From assembly GCA_020629635.1 (NCBI GenBank), contig JAHDCX010000004.1, positions 62,001 to 126,000 on the forward strand: 64,000 bases of DNA, written 5' to 3'. Below are positions 51,067 through 59,253 of this stretch, piece by piece. The notes beneath the pieces are model-generated. The model searched no databases. It was not told the origin of the DNA and worked only from the letters and a program-made list of their open reading frames with translations. How positions within the stretch are numbered: position 1 is the first letter of the stretch; every line of letters begins with the position of its first letter. Made by a program: the position numbers and the translations under genes. This DNA comes from Acidimicrobiales bacterium. Lineage in GTDB: Bacteria; Actinomycetota; Acidimicrobiia; Acidimicrobiales; SHLQ01.

Positions 51067-52479
51067 ATGACCGCCGTCGAGCACCGCCCCGAATCCGAGT
51101 TGTCCGGTCCGCCCCGTGGTCTGGATGGGGTGGCGCGGGTTGCGATCGGGACCGGTTCGCTGTCGGGCATCGCGATGTCGGGACGGCCGGGTGTCGGCCT
51201 CGCACTCGTGCTTGCGTCTGCCCTTGTGGCCACGCTGTGGGTGACCGATCGGCAGCGCTCGCACGTCGCGTTGCTGACGCTGAGCGGCTTTTTGCTCCCG
51301 TTGCTCGTCATCCGCGACAACGGATGGCTGGCACTCTGCATACTCGCAAGCGTTGCGCTCGTGATCGGGTTTGTTGTTGCCGCGTCGTCGTCGAGCCAGT
51401 CGTTGCGAGATTTCCGTCTCCTACCGGTGGTCCGTCGAGAACCCCGACGCGGGGGTCTGACCCCACCAACTGGGGGTCTGACCCCACAGGTGGGCGGCTC
51501 CAGTCGGGGGATCGAGGTCGTGCGCGGAACGGCGATCGCGATGTTCGTCGTGTGGATCTTCTGGACCGTGCTTGCGTCGGCGGATGAGGTGTTTGCGTCG
51601 GTCGTGGATCTCGGGCGGCTGCCGTTCGGCCGGATCATCTTCGGTGGGATGGTCGCAGCGGCGACAGCGGTGATGGCCGCCCTCTCAGCCTTTCGATCGC
51701 CCACGATCGATCGGTCGGTCACTCGTCGACTCGGGTCGATCGAGTCTTCGATCGTGCTGGTGGCGGTCGCGGGTTTGTTTGCCTCATTCGTGGCCATCCG
51801 GCTTGGCCGCCTCGGTGAACCGCTCAGCGAGGACGCGTGGCGTTCGGAGGTCCGCTCCGGCTTCTTTCAGCTGCTCTTCGTGGCGGCACTCACGATTGCG
51901 CTCGTGCTTGCGCTGCGGCGCCTCGTCCGACTTGACACATCCGAGGAGCGACGGCGATTTCGGCTCCTCATCGGTGTGGTCGTCGCCCTCGCGATGGCGA
52001 TCGACGTCGTTGCGTTGCAGCGAATCGCGGAGTACGTCGATCGCAACTTTCAGACGCCGTTGCGCTGGTGGTCATTCGGGTTCGGACTGTTCCTGCTCGT
52101 GCTGCTTGCCGTGGTCCTCGCCCGGGTGCTCGGCGTCGGTGCGTCGCGCGAGTGGGTCACGCTTTCGATGGTCGTCGCCTGGCTTGTCTTCGTGGGCGCA
52201 ATGGGGCTCTCCAATCCCGATCAGCGCATCGCCGCATACAACTTCGACAATCCGCGTTCGTCCGATGGAGTCATCAGCGTGTTGGCGCTGTCCTGGCTCT
52301 CCGAAGACGCCACGCCCGAGATCGTCGCCAATCTCGATCTGCTGCGTCCGCTACCCAACACCCGATTCGAGCGAATGGTGGCGCACCTGTGTGAGACCGA
52401 GCCAGCGTCGTCGTGGCGCGACTGGAACCCGGCGCGGGCCACTGCTGCGTCGGCGACCGACGACCTGTGTGGTCGCTGA
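51067..52479 (+). CDS. DUF4173 multi-spanning membrane protein, copy 2
   Basis: A 470-residue paralogue of the preceding gene, sharing VLASADEVFASVVDL, WRSEVRSGFFQLLFVAALTIAL and LSNPDQRIAAYNFDN. About ten membrane segments are predicted; the two proteins may form a complex. A loop near residues 125-145 is encoded by two palindrome copies (GGLTPPTGGLTPQVGG), absent from copy 1, which looks like an insertion tolerated in a loop. Confidence 0.83.
   Translation: MTAVEHRPESELSGPPRGLDGVARVAIGTGSLSGIAMSGRPGVGLALVLASALVATLWVTDRQRSHVALLTLSGFLLPLLVIRDNGWLALCILASVALVIGFVVAASSSSQSLRDFRLLPVVRREPRRGGLTPPTGGLTPQVGGSSRGIEVVRGTAIAMFVVWIFWTVLASADEVFASVVDLGRLPFGRIIFGGMVAAATAVMAALSAFRSPTIDRSVTRRLGSIESSIVLVAVAGLFASFVAIRLGRLGEPLSEDAWRSEVRSGFFQLLFVAALTIALVLALRRLVRLDTSEERRRFRLLIGVVVALAMAIDVVALQRIAEYVDRNFQTPLRWWSFGFGLFLLVLLAVVLARVLGVGASREWVTLSMVVAWLVFVGAMGLSNPDQRIAAYNFDNPRSSDGVISVLALSWLSEDATPEIVANLDLLRPLPNTRFERMVAHLCETEPASSWRDWNPARATAASATDDLCGR
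51452..51485. repeat. Two palindromes forming a loop insertion
   Basis: Perfect copies at 51452-51464 and 51473-51485, 21 bases apart, read as GGLTPPTGGLTP in DUF4173 copy 2. The 21-base spacing keeps the frame. Confidence 0.85.
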
Positions 52480-52485
52480 ATCTGG

Positions 52486-53118
52486 TCAGACGCGAGCGCC
52501 CACAAGCGGTGTCGCCGCGGGGACGTCCCAGTCGTCGGGCATGCGGCTGAAATCGAAGAACGGTTCGGTGTCTCCCGATTCGACCGCGTCCGCGACCTGG
52601 TCGTAGAAACCCTTGCCGGTCTCCTCGGCGAAGGTGATCGAGACGTCGTCGGCGGTGTGGGCGTTGGGGCGCTCGACGTATTCGGGGAAGGTCGCCTCGT
52701 CGGCGCTTCCTTCTTCGTAGCCGCGGGCGAACATCTGCTTGAGCACGCCGAAGCCGTCGTGGCGGACGAGCGTTTCGCCTCGCGGGGTCCCGCCCATGGA
52801 CTTCATGTGGGCCTGGAAGGCTTCGAGGTTGTGCGTGTCGTAGGCGACGTGCTGGACCGAATGGTCGCCGTGCTTGTCGACGAAGGCGGTGACCTGCGAG
52901 GTCTTTGCGCGGTCAATGCCCTCGATCAGCGCCACGCCGAACTCGCCAAAGTCGATACACCAGATCTTCATCGAGTCGTCGGGATCGTCGGGCCGGACGT
53001 CGTCGATCCGGTTGATCAGGGTTCCGCCTTCGACCTCGATGTGGAACCACGCCCACTTCTCGATGCTGCCTGCCCGGCAGGCGTAGGTGATGTGATCGAC
53101 ACGCTTCAGGTGGGACAT
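52486..53118 (-). CDS. VOC-family dioxygenase-like protein (4-hydroxyphenylpyruvate dioxygenase-like)
   Basis: A 210-residue single-domain relative of HPPD: RVDHITYACRAGSIEKWAWFHIEVEGG with a metal-ligand His, KIWCIDFGEFGVALIEGI, the second His in HGDHSVQHVAYDTHN and LVRHDGFGVLKQMFARGYEE. HPPD makes homogentisate from a keto acid; this protein lacks the doubled length (~350) of true HPPD, so the substrate is open. AAGGAG lies 5 bases before ATG 53118. It is divergent from an Lrp-family gene, with a 21-bp palindrome in between. Confidence 0.8.
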   Translation of the reverse strand: MSHLKRVDHITYACRAGSIEKWAWFHIEVEGGTLINRIDDVRPDDPDDSMKIWCIDFGEFGVALIEGIDRAKTSQVTAFVDKHGDHSVQHVAYDTHNLEAFQAHMKSMGGTPRGETLVRHDGFGVLKQMFARGYEEGSADEATFPEYVERPNAHTADDVSITFAEETGKGFYDQVADAVESGDTEPFFDFSRMPDDWDVPAATPLVGARV

Positions 53119-53139
53119 CGTGGCTCCTTGCTTCAACCG

Positions 53140-53160
53140 TTCACTTCCAAGGGAAGTGAA
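53140..53160. promoter_or_regulatory. Perfect 21-bp inverted repeat in the divergent VOC/Lrp region
   Basis: TTCACTTCC-AAG-GGAAGTGAA has perfect 9-bp arms, 22 bases upstream of the VOC gene start on its transcript side. It could be the operator of the adjacent Lrp regulator or an mRNA leader hairpin. The rest of the gap (53161-53255) is unusually AT-rich and should hold both promoters. Confidence 0.6.
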
Positions 53161-53255
53161 ATCGCACGACATCCACAAGAGGTATCCTCGATATGCTTAG
53201 ATCGATCACAAGAATTGAGCAGAATGCACAACTGTGGTCTCTAAGGACCGTCTAA

Positions 53256-53723
53256 ATGATCGATTCGACTGACGAGCGTTTGATCGCTGCCCTGCGACAG
53301 AATGGTCGAGCCAGCATCACCGAGCTGGCTCGCGTCACCGGAGCAGCACGAGGCACCGTGCAATCGCGCCTCGAACGCCTTGTTCGGCGCGGCGCGATCA
53401 CCGGGTTCGGCCCGGACCTCGATGCGGCAGCGGTTGGCTTTCCGGTCACGGCATTCACCACCCTCTCGATCCGTCAGGGAGGTCACGATTCGCTCGTTCG
53501 TCGATTGACCGACGTCCCCGAGGTGTTGTCGATCCACGTCGTCACGGGATCGAGCGACCTGTTGTGTCGACTTGCCGCTCGATCGAACGACCACCTGCAC
53601 GACCTTCTTCAGTCCATCGTCGCCATGCCAGAGGTCGGTCGGGCCGAGTCGCAGCTCGCCTTGTCGACGCTGCTCGAACGCCCCTTGGCGGGACTTGTTT
53701 CAGCCGCCGACGGCGAGCCCTGA
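53256..53723 (+). CDS. Lrp/AsnC-family transcriptional regulator
   Basis: A 155-residue regulator: HTH TDERLIAALRQNGRASITELARVTGAARGTVQSRL, then a RAM ligand domain with VTAFTTLSIRQGG, VPEVLSIHVVTGSSDLLCRLAAR. Such proteins sense an amino acid and regulate nearby genes. It is divergent from the VOC dioxygenase and tail-to-tail with the lactate/malate dehydrogenase (24-base overlap), so both are candidate targets. The start sits 137 bases from the VOC start. Confidence 0.9.
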   Translation: MIDSTDERLIAALRQNGRASITELARVTGAARGTVQSRLERLVRRGAITGFGPDLDAAAVGFPVTAFTTLSIRQGGHDSLVRRLTDVPEVLSIHVVTGSSDLLCRLAARSNDHLHDLLQSIVAMPEVGRAESQLALSTLLERPLAGLVSAADGEP

Positions 53724-54686
53724 GATCCGCTCCCAGAGTTCGTCGGGACAATCGATCCCGACCGATGTCGCGGGCCGGGTACCGGGAAGGCGTGCCGAGC
53801 CATCCGACGCGACCAGCGCAGCGAGCGCGTCGAGCCGCTCGACGAAGTCCGGTGCGAACGCCCCTGGATCGACCAACAGGTAGCACTGGCCAATGTCGTG
53901 GTGCTCGCCTTCGGGGGCCTTGAGCGGTGGGATGTCGACGCTCGCCAACGAACCCGTGAGCATCGCCGAGAGAACCTCGACCATCAGCCCCAATCCGAAG
54001 CCCTTGTACCCCGCGGCGGACAGGAGCGATCCGGCGAGGGCGACGTCGGCGTCGGTCGTCGGTTCACCGTCGGGCCCGATGGCCAAGCCGGCCTCGACGG
54101 GTTGGCCCGCGGCCGATGCCATCGTGATCGTGCCGAGTGCTGTGGCGGCCGTGCTCCAGTCGAACACCATGGCGGCCTTGCCGGGCGCGCCGGGGGCGGC
54201 GAACGACAGTGGATTCGTGCCGAGGGTGCGGCGCTTTCCGCCCGGCGGCGCCACCCGAGCGGTCGAGTTGGTGGTGCCGAGCGCGATGACCCCGCGCTCG
54301 GCCAGGCGACGGGTGAAGTAGCCGAGCGACGTGGCGGTGTGGCTGTGTGCGATGGCGAACGTCGCGGTGCCACATTCCTCTGCGGCCTCGATCGCGGCGT
54401 CGACGCCGACGTCGAAGGCAACCTGCGCGAAGCCGTAGGCGGCATCGACCAACACGACACCGGGTCGGGGCCGAAGAACCACGGGTTCGACATCGCCGAG
54501 CACTCGGCCCGACTGCAGTTGCTGGCAGTAGCTCTCGACGTAGTAGAGCCCGCAGATTCGGTTGCCGCGCGACTCAGAGTCCGTCACGGCTCGCGCAACC
54601 GATGCCGCCGTGGCGGGGGGCGCTCCGTGGACCACAAGCGACTGTTCGACGGTTTCGTGGATCTGTTCGGTGGTGAGCGCGACCAT
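53700..54686 (-). CDS. Malate/L-lactate dehydrogenase-family (YlbC/Ldh-type) oxidoreductase
   Basis: A 328-residue NAD(P) enzyme of the malate/(S)-lactate/ureidoglycolate dehydrogenase family, distinct from the Rossmann lactate dehydrogenases. Marks: DSESRGNRICGLYYVESYC, VAIAHSHTATSLGYFTR-like FAIAHSHTATSLGYFTRRLAERG, GTNPLSFAAPGA and GYKGFGLGLMVEVLSAMLTG. It reduces an alpha-keto acid or oxidises a 2-hydroxy acid. ATG 54686 is used. The upstream gap contains a perfect Crp-type site. Confidence 0.88.
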   Translation of the reverse strand: MVALTTEQIHETVEQSLVVHGAPPATAASVARAVTDSESRGNRICGLYYVESYCQQLQSGRVLGDVEPVVLRPRPGVVLVDAAYGFAQVAFDVGVDAAIEAAEECGTATFAIAHSHTATSLGYFTRRLAERGVIALGTTNSTARVAPPGGKRRTLGTNPLSFAAPGAPGKAAMVFDWSTAATALGTITMASAAGQPVEAGLAIGPDGEPTTDADVALAGSLLSAAGYKGFGLGLMVEVLSAMLTGSLASVDIPPLKAPEGEHHDIGQCYLLVDPGAFAPDFVERLDALAALVASDGSARLPGTRPATSVGIDCPDELWERISGLAVGG

Positions 54687-54986
54687 TCGGCGCACCCTAG
54701 TGAGGAGCGTTGTTTACGCCCTCATCGACCCGGTCGCGGGCTGGACACGACCGGGCCGACAAGGGGGATTCTGGAGGTTCGAATCGCCGACGCCCGCAAC
54801 GACGTCGGTCGGAACATCCAGAAGGGCGTGACTAGCCCTACCGCCATGGTGCTCCGCTTGTGATGAAAATCACAGGTCGTGAAGCGACACCCGGGGTTCA
54901 AAGACGGCCAACTTCGCCGTCGCAGGATCCGACGCCTCCGCTTGGCCTCGCTGCGCGCACTACGCTCGTTGGTGGTGGTCGACGCC
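54687..54986. other. 300-base divergent gap with Crp-type site
   Basis: Lies between the dehydrogenase (minus) and the BLUF gene (plus). Apart from the Crp-like palindrome at 54859 no clear promoter boxes were found. Reading frames inside it show no similarity. Confidence 0.5.
54859..54874. promoter_or_regulatory. Crp/Fnr-family binding site
   Basis: TGTGATGAAAATCACA matches TGTGA-N6-TCACA exactly with arms TGTGAT/ATCACA. It sits 128 bases before the BLUF start and 173 bases from the dehydrogenase start. Confidence 0.7.
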
Positions 54987-55403
54987 ATGAAAGCCCGGAT
55001 CTACCTGAGCCGGTCCACGAGCCCGCTCGATGTGACGACGCTGCGCGCCCTCGCTGACCGGTCCGATGAACGGAACCGATCGGCATCGATCACGGGATTT
55101 CTGACCCATCGAAACGGCGTCTTCACCCAATACATCGAGGGTCCGCAGACCGCGCTCGATTCGCTGTGGTCGAGACTCGAGTCCGACCCTCGTCACACGA
55201 TCGAACGATCGGCTGATCTGGTGCTTTCGCAGCGCCGATTCTCCGAGTGGGGCATGCACCTGCTCGATCCCCTCTGGTTCCCGAGTGGAGCTCCCTTGGA
55301 CGTGCTCGAAGAGGTGCTCGGCGTCGCCGGAACCCCAAATCTTGATGACGCAGCCCTCAACGCAGTGACGTCAGTGGTCGATCGGGTGTCCAATGCGCAA
55401 TAG
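54987..55403 (+). CDS. BLUF-domain blue-light sensor
   Basis: A 138-residue protein that is almost only a BLUF domain. Expected FAD-photocycle residues are visible: Tyr in ARIYLSRS (residue ~5), Asn in RNRSASITGFL, Gln in VFTQYIEGPQ (residue ~49), and Trp/Met in RFSEWGMHLLD. Short BLUF proteins signal by protein contact; a partner is not identified, but the AraC regulator begins in its last bases. ATG 54987 is chosen; the longer frame from 54879 adds only a basic tail. Confidence 0.87.
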   Translation: MKARIYLSRSTSPLDVTTLRALADRSDERNRSASITGFLTHRNGVFTQYIEGPQTALDSLWSRLESDPRHTIERSADLVLSQRRFSEWGMHLLDPLWFPSGAPLDVLEEVLGVAGTPNLDDAALNAVTSVVDRVSNAQ

Positions 55404-56262
55404 TGGAGACATGGACCGGACGCGACACGACGACAGGATTGTCGATCTCGCCGACATCGTCCGCGCCCGCGGGCTGACGCTCGCGCCGGTCGTCTGCACG
55501 CCGATTTCGCACGTCCGCGACAGCGATCATGCTCGACGAGGCATGACCGTGCGGGTGGCCGGTCACGTCGTCATCGTGCTCACCGCCGGATCTGGTCTGC
55601 ACGTCATCGAAGGCACCGAGCATCGGGTCGAACCGGGCATGGTGGTGCACCTTCGCCCCGGCCAGACCCATCAGTGGCTCACCGACGAACAGTTCGACGG
55701 CTGGGTTCTGACGATCCAGGAGAACGTCTGCCCGCCAGGTCTCTTCGACCATGGCGTCGAGCGCCCGGTCGTCATCCTCGGCCGTTCGATCGAAGTCGCC
55801 CACGCGCTCGTGGCGTCGCTCACCCAACCAGAGCTCCTGCCAGCCAAGGCACAAGACCGATTGCGCACCTCGATCGCCGGTGTCTTGCTCGAGCTCATCG
55901 CACTGGCCGGCGACGACGGAGGGCTCAGCCCCGAGCGTGCGGCCTATCAACAGCTCGTCTCTGACTTCCGCCGCGAGCTGGAACTGCGCTTTTCCACCAC
56001 CCGCTCGGTCGCGACCTACGCACAGATCATCGGCTGCTCGTCGCGGACGCTCACTCGTGCCACACGGGAGACGCTCGGGCAGAGCCCGAAAGAAGTCATC
56101 GATGCGCGCGTCACCTTCGCCGCCACGCGCCTCCTTCGGAGCACCGACATTTCGGTGACGTGGATCGCGCGTCAGCTCGGCTTCACCCAGGCGAGCAACT
56201 TCGCAAAGTTCTTCAAGCGTCAGACGGGCATGTCGCCTGCCGAGTACCGCGATCAGCGCTAG
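55393..56262 (+). CDS. AraC-family transcriptional regulator
   Basis: A 289-residue regulator with an N-terminal cupin-like sensor (HVVIVLTAGSGLHVIEGTEHRVEPGMVVHLRPGQTHQW) and two C-terminal HTHs (SVATYAQIIGCSSRTLTRATRETLG and SVTWIARQLGFTQASNFAKFFKRQTGMSPAEYRD). It overlaps the BLUF gene by 11 bases, so light control of its activity is an attractive but untested idea. ATG 55411 is an alternative start. Confidence 0.9.
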   Translation: MRNSGDMDRTRHDDRIVDLADIVRARGLTLAPVVCTPISHVRDSDHARRGMTVRVAGHVVIVLTAGSGLHVIEGTEHRVEPGMVVHLRPGQTHQWLTDEQFDGWVLTIQENVCPPGLFDHGVERPVVILGRSIEVAHALVASLTQPELLPAKAQDRLRTSIAGVLLELIALAGDDGGLSPERAAYQQLVSDFRRELELRFSTTRSVATYAQIIGCSSRTLTRATRETLGQSPKEVIDARVTFAATRLLRSTDISVTWIARQLGFTQASNFAKFFKRQTGMSPAEYRDQR

Positions 56263-56278
56263 TCGGGTCGGATTAGCG

Positions 56279-56767
56279 TTGGCGGGTCGCCGGGTTTCCG
56301 GGCGGGCGTTGGTGACAGCTCCTGGCCCTCGGGTGCTCATGATTCGGGGAGTCGACCCCGCGGATCCGGAACGGGGCGGGTTCTGGTGGACGCCCGGCGG
56401 TGGGGTGGAGGCCGGCGAGACCGTGCCTGCAGCGATCCGCCGTGAGCTGTGGGAAGAGACCGGTATCGAGGTCGAGGAGATCGGTCCGATGGTTCTCCAG
56501 CGCCAGTCGTCCTTCCGTTTCGACGGGGTGCGCTACGAACAAGACGAGACGTTCCACCTGATCGAGCTCGATGAGCCCGCAGAGCCGAGCCCCCAAGACC
56601 TCGCCGACGTCGAGGTTCGCGCCTTTCGCGAGCTTCGCTGGCTGTCGATCGACGAGCTCGAGGCGATCACCGAACCCGTCTATCCGGACTGTCTCGCAAA
56701 CCTGGTTGACGCGATCTGTTCGGGGTCGTGGACGGCGCCGTGGTTCGAGTCACAGGACGAGGAGTGA
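56279..56767 (+). CDS. Nudix hydrolase
   Basis: A 162-residue Nudix protein; the box GGGVEAGETVPAAIRRELWEETGIEVEE (split here into GGGVEAGE and RELWEETGIEVEE) is complete, with FWWTPGGG leading. The substrate, a nucleoside diphosphate derivative, cannot be told. TTG 56279 is the start. The aminotransferase gene follows after 2 bases, using this gene's end GAGGAG as ribosome site. Confidence 0.88.
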   Translation: MAGRRVSGRALVTAPGPRVLMIRGVDPADPERGGFWWTPGGGVEAGETVPAAIRRELWEETGIEVEEIGPMVLQRQSSFRFDGVRYEQDETFHLIELDEPAEPSPQDLADVEVRAFRELRWLSIDELEAITEPVYPDCLANLVDAICSGSWTAPWFESQDEE

Positions 56768-56769
56768 GC

Positions 56770-57960
56770 ATGGACCTTTCTGCAGGCTTGGCGATGGTCG
56801 CTATTCCTGGGCCGACGATCCTGCCCGATGCCGTGCGGGCCGCGCTCGCCCGCCCGATGCCCAACATCTACGACGGCCCGCTGATCGAGACGGCCGAGCG
56901 GCTGGTGGCCCGGCTTCCAGACATCGCGCAGACATCGGGCCGAGCGTTCGTCGCCGGCGGCAACGGCCACGCAGCATGGCAGATGGCACTGTCGAACACG
57001 ATCTCGCCGGGGGACCGGGTCGTGGTGCTGGAGTCCGGTCGCTTCGCCGTGCTGTGGGGCGACTATGCCGCGGCACTCGGCGCGGAGGTCGAGGTCATCG
57101 CCGGGGACTTCCGCTCCGCCGTCGACCCCGAAGCCCTCGCCTCTCGACTCGCGGATGACGACGGGTCGATCCGTGCGGTCTTGGTGGCGCACACCGACAC
57201 GTCGAGCTCGGTCCGGAACGACATCGCAGCGGTGCGAACGGCGATGGACCAGGTTGGTCACGACGCACTCTTGATGGTCGATTGCATCGCCTCGCTCGGC
57301 TGCGAGGAATACCGGATGGACGAGTGGGGCGTCGACGTCACCGTCGCCGCGTCCCAGAAGGGTCTGATGTGTCCACCCGGTCTCGGACTGGTGTGGGCGA
57401 ACGACCGGGCGATCGAACGGTATCGGTCCCGCTCGGGCCAGGCCGTGGGCTATTTCGATTGGGGGCCGCGGCTCGAACCCCGCGGCTTCTACGACACCTT
57501 CTCGGGCACGCCACCGGTACCGCTGATCCATGCGCTCGACGTGGCCCTTGATCTTCTCGAAGCGGAAGGCGGCCTCGAGGCGGTCTGGGCTCGCCACGAG
57601 GTTCTCGCAACGGCGGTCCGCGCCGCTGTTGCAGCCTGGGCGGCACCCGAGGGAATTGAGTTCAACATCACCGACCCCGAACACCGGTCGAACGCCGTCA
57701 CGACGGTCAGAACCGGCTCGATCGACGCCGAGGAATGCCGCCGGCGCTGCGAGGAGCACGGGGGTCTGACCCTTGGCATCGGGACGATCGAGGCCCCGGG
57801 CCGGTCGTTCCGGTTCGGGCACATGGGTCACCTCAACCCGCCCATGATCCTCGGCACGTTGGCCACCACCGAGGCGGCATTGGTCTCGATGGACGCGCCG
57901 CTCGGCGGGTCGGGCGTTGCCGCCGCGGCTGCGGAAGTGGCCGCCGGTTTCTCGGGCTGA
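56770..57960 (+). CDS. Class V aminotransferase (serine/alanine-glyoxylate type)
   Basis: A 396-residue PLP enzyme: AIPGPTILPDAVRAALARP, VAGGNGHAAWQMAL, VAHTDTSSSVRNDI, DCIASLGCEEYRMDEWGVDVTVAASQKGL with the PLP lysine near residue 197, and GFYDTFSGTPPVPLIHAL. It transfers the amino group of serine or alanine to glyoxylate or pyruvate. GGAG lies 5 bases before ATG 56770. A one-mismatch palindrome at 57761 encodes GGLTLG. Confidence 0.9.
   Translation: MDLSAGLAMVAIPGPTILPDAVRAALARPMPNIYDGPLIETAERLVARLPDIAQTSGRAFVAGGNGHAAWQMALSNTISPGDRVVVLESGRFAVLWGDYAAALGAEVEVIAGDFRSAVDPEALASRLADDDGSIRAVLVAHTDTSSSVRNDIAAVRTAMDQVGHDALLMVDCIASLGCEEYRMDEWGVDVTVAASQKGLMCPPGLGLVWANDRAIERYRSRSGQAVGYFDWGPRLEPRGFYDTFSGTPPVPLIHALDVALDLLEAEGGLEAVWARHEVLATAVRAAVAAWAAPEGIEFNITDPEHRSNAVTTVRTGSIDAEECRRRCEEHGGLTLGIGTIEAPGRSFRFGHMGHLNPPMILGTLATTEAALVSMDAPLGGSGVAAAAAEVAAGFSG
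57761..57773. repeat. Dispersed palindrome, one-mismatch copy
   Basis: GGGGTCTGACCCT in the class V aminotransferase gene. Confidence 0.65.
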
Positions 57961-57978
57961 CGTCGAGCGGCGGGAGAG

Positions 57979-58404
57979 TCAGGCGACGCCGGTGGCCGCG
58001 TCGCTGAGTAGGTCGGTTGCCTCGCCGTGGCGACGCCAGAGCGCGGCGATGCCGAGTCCGAGGAGCCCGAGGATGACGTCGGCGGGGATCAGGGTGCTCG
58101 GGTCGTTGAGGTTCTCGGGCACCGGGTCGACGGCGAAGCCGATGTTGAAGATGAGCGCGCCGACGAAGAAGAGCACCATGGCGAGCGCGGCCGGGATCCT
58201 CGTCCGAGGCCAAACAATGAGGACTCCGATCACGAACTCGATCACACCAACGACGAGAAAGAACCACGTGCCGAACGACGAATCACCCAGCTCGTAGACT
58301 TGGTTCATGTCGCTGCGGAAGCCACTGTTGAACATCTTCTGCAGACCGCTGGCGATGAGCACGATGGCGCCCGCCAGCGAGATTCCCCGTGCAAATCTCG
58401 CCAT
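57979..58404 (-). CDS. DoxX-like small membrane protein
   Basis: A 141-residue protein with four membrane segments (ISLAGAIVLIASGLQKMF, TWFFLVVGVIEFVIGVLIVW, ALAMVLFFVGALIFNIGF, LIPADVILGLLGLGIAALW), the arrangement of DoxX/SURF4-like proteins. The function is unknown. It is divergent from the next gene with 24 bases between starts, so one or both transcripts may be leaderless. Confidence 0.7.
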   Translation of the reverse strand: MARFARGISLAGAIVLIASGLQKMFNSGFRSDMNQVYELGDSSFGTWFFLVVGVIEFVIGVLIVWPRTRIPAALAMVLFFVGALIFNIGFAVDPVPENLNDPSTLIPADVILGLLGLGIAALWRRHGEATDLLSDAATGVA

Positions 58405-58428
58405 ACCCTCACGCTAGCGAGTCGCGCC

Positions 58429-59253
58429 GTGTCCTTCGAGATCGACATCGCACCGAAACCGGACAACACCTATCGATTCGTGGTGTGGACGGTCGGCCCG
58501 AGCGTTGAACGAAAGTATCCGCGGCTGGTCGCACTCGAGGCCGATGTGGTTGTGGCCGCCCGGTCGGGGAATGAGGTTCGTCTCCTCAAGAACCGTCGCG
58601 ACGCGCATTCGTCGATGGCGTGGGTGGGTCGCCATGCGCAACGCGGTCTCGGCGTGTTCGGGTTCTCGCCATCGCACGTCAAACTCGACGCCGGCCGCTG
58701 GGATCAACGGCTCGAGTGGATCGCTCCAGTGCTGGTCAACGGGCCGGTCGGGCATCGTGTGTTGGCGGTCTGGGCGCTCAATGACAAGGCCCAGGTGACC
58801 TTCAAGTCCAAGCCACCAGCGTCGCAACCGCACCAGATGATGCGGCTCTACCGGTCGACGCTGAGCAACCCGACGGTCGTCGCGGGCGACTTCGCCAACA
58901 ATCCGATCTTCCATCGCAACGACCCCAATCACGACATGTTGGAGCTCGTGGCCATGATGGGGGCAAACGGGCTGACGAGCGCGTACCACCACTTCACGGG
59001 ACTCGACCACGGAGATCCGAGGGAAGCGCCGACACGATTCCAGCTCGACCCGTTGGGCCAGGAGGTCGGGCATCACGTGGACTACTGCTTTGTGCCAACC
59101 GAGTGGTTGCCTGCTCTGCGATCAGTGCAGGTCGGAGCCCGCGAGGTCTGGATCCGGCACGTCCGGAGCGAAGAGCACGTGCCGTTGGTATTCGACTTCG
59201 AGCTCGATGAGGTGAGCCGGATTACTCGGGAGCTTCGGAAGCGTCGCTCCTGA
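58429..59253 (+). CDS. Endonuclease/exonuclease/phosphatase-fold protein with degenerate active site
   Basis: A 274-residue EEP-fold protein: YRFVVWTVGPSVERKYPRLVALEADVVVAAR, SMAWVGRHAQRGLGVFGF, VVAGDFANNPIFHRND, GHHVDYCFVPTEW and EEHVPLVFDFEL. The fold normally needs Asn in N-W-N, Glu in L-Q-E and Asp in S-D-H. Here these read VWTVG, VVAAR and EEH, so several metal-binding residues are changed; the middle GDF-N-N and DYCFVP parts are kept. It may be a weak or non-catalytic DNA-binding member. GTG 58429 is the start. The 3' end overlaps the convergent hydratase gene by 32 bases. Confidence 0.77.
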   Translation: MSFEIDIAPKPDNTYRFVVWTVGPSVERKYPRLVALEADVVVAARSGNEVRLLKNRRDAHSSMAWVGRHAQRGLGVFGFSPSHVKLDAGRWDQRLEWIAPVLVNGPVGHRVLAVWALNDKAQVTFKSKPPASQPHQMMRLYRSTLSNPTVVAGDFANNPIFHRNDPNHDMLELVAMMGANGLTSAYHHFTGLDHGDPREAPTRFQLDPLGQEVGHHVDYCFVPTEWLPALRSVQVGAREVWIRHVRSEEHVPLVFDFELDEVSRITRELRKRRS

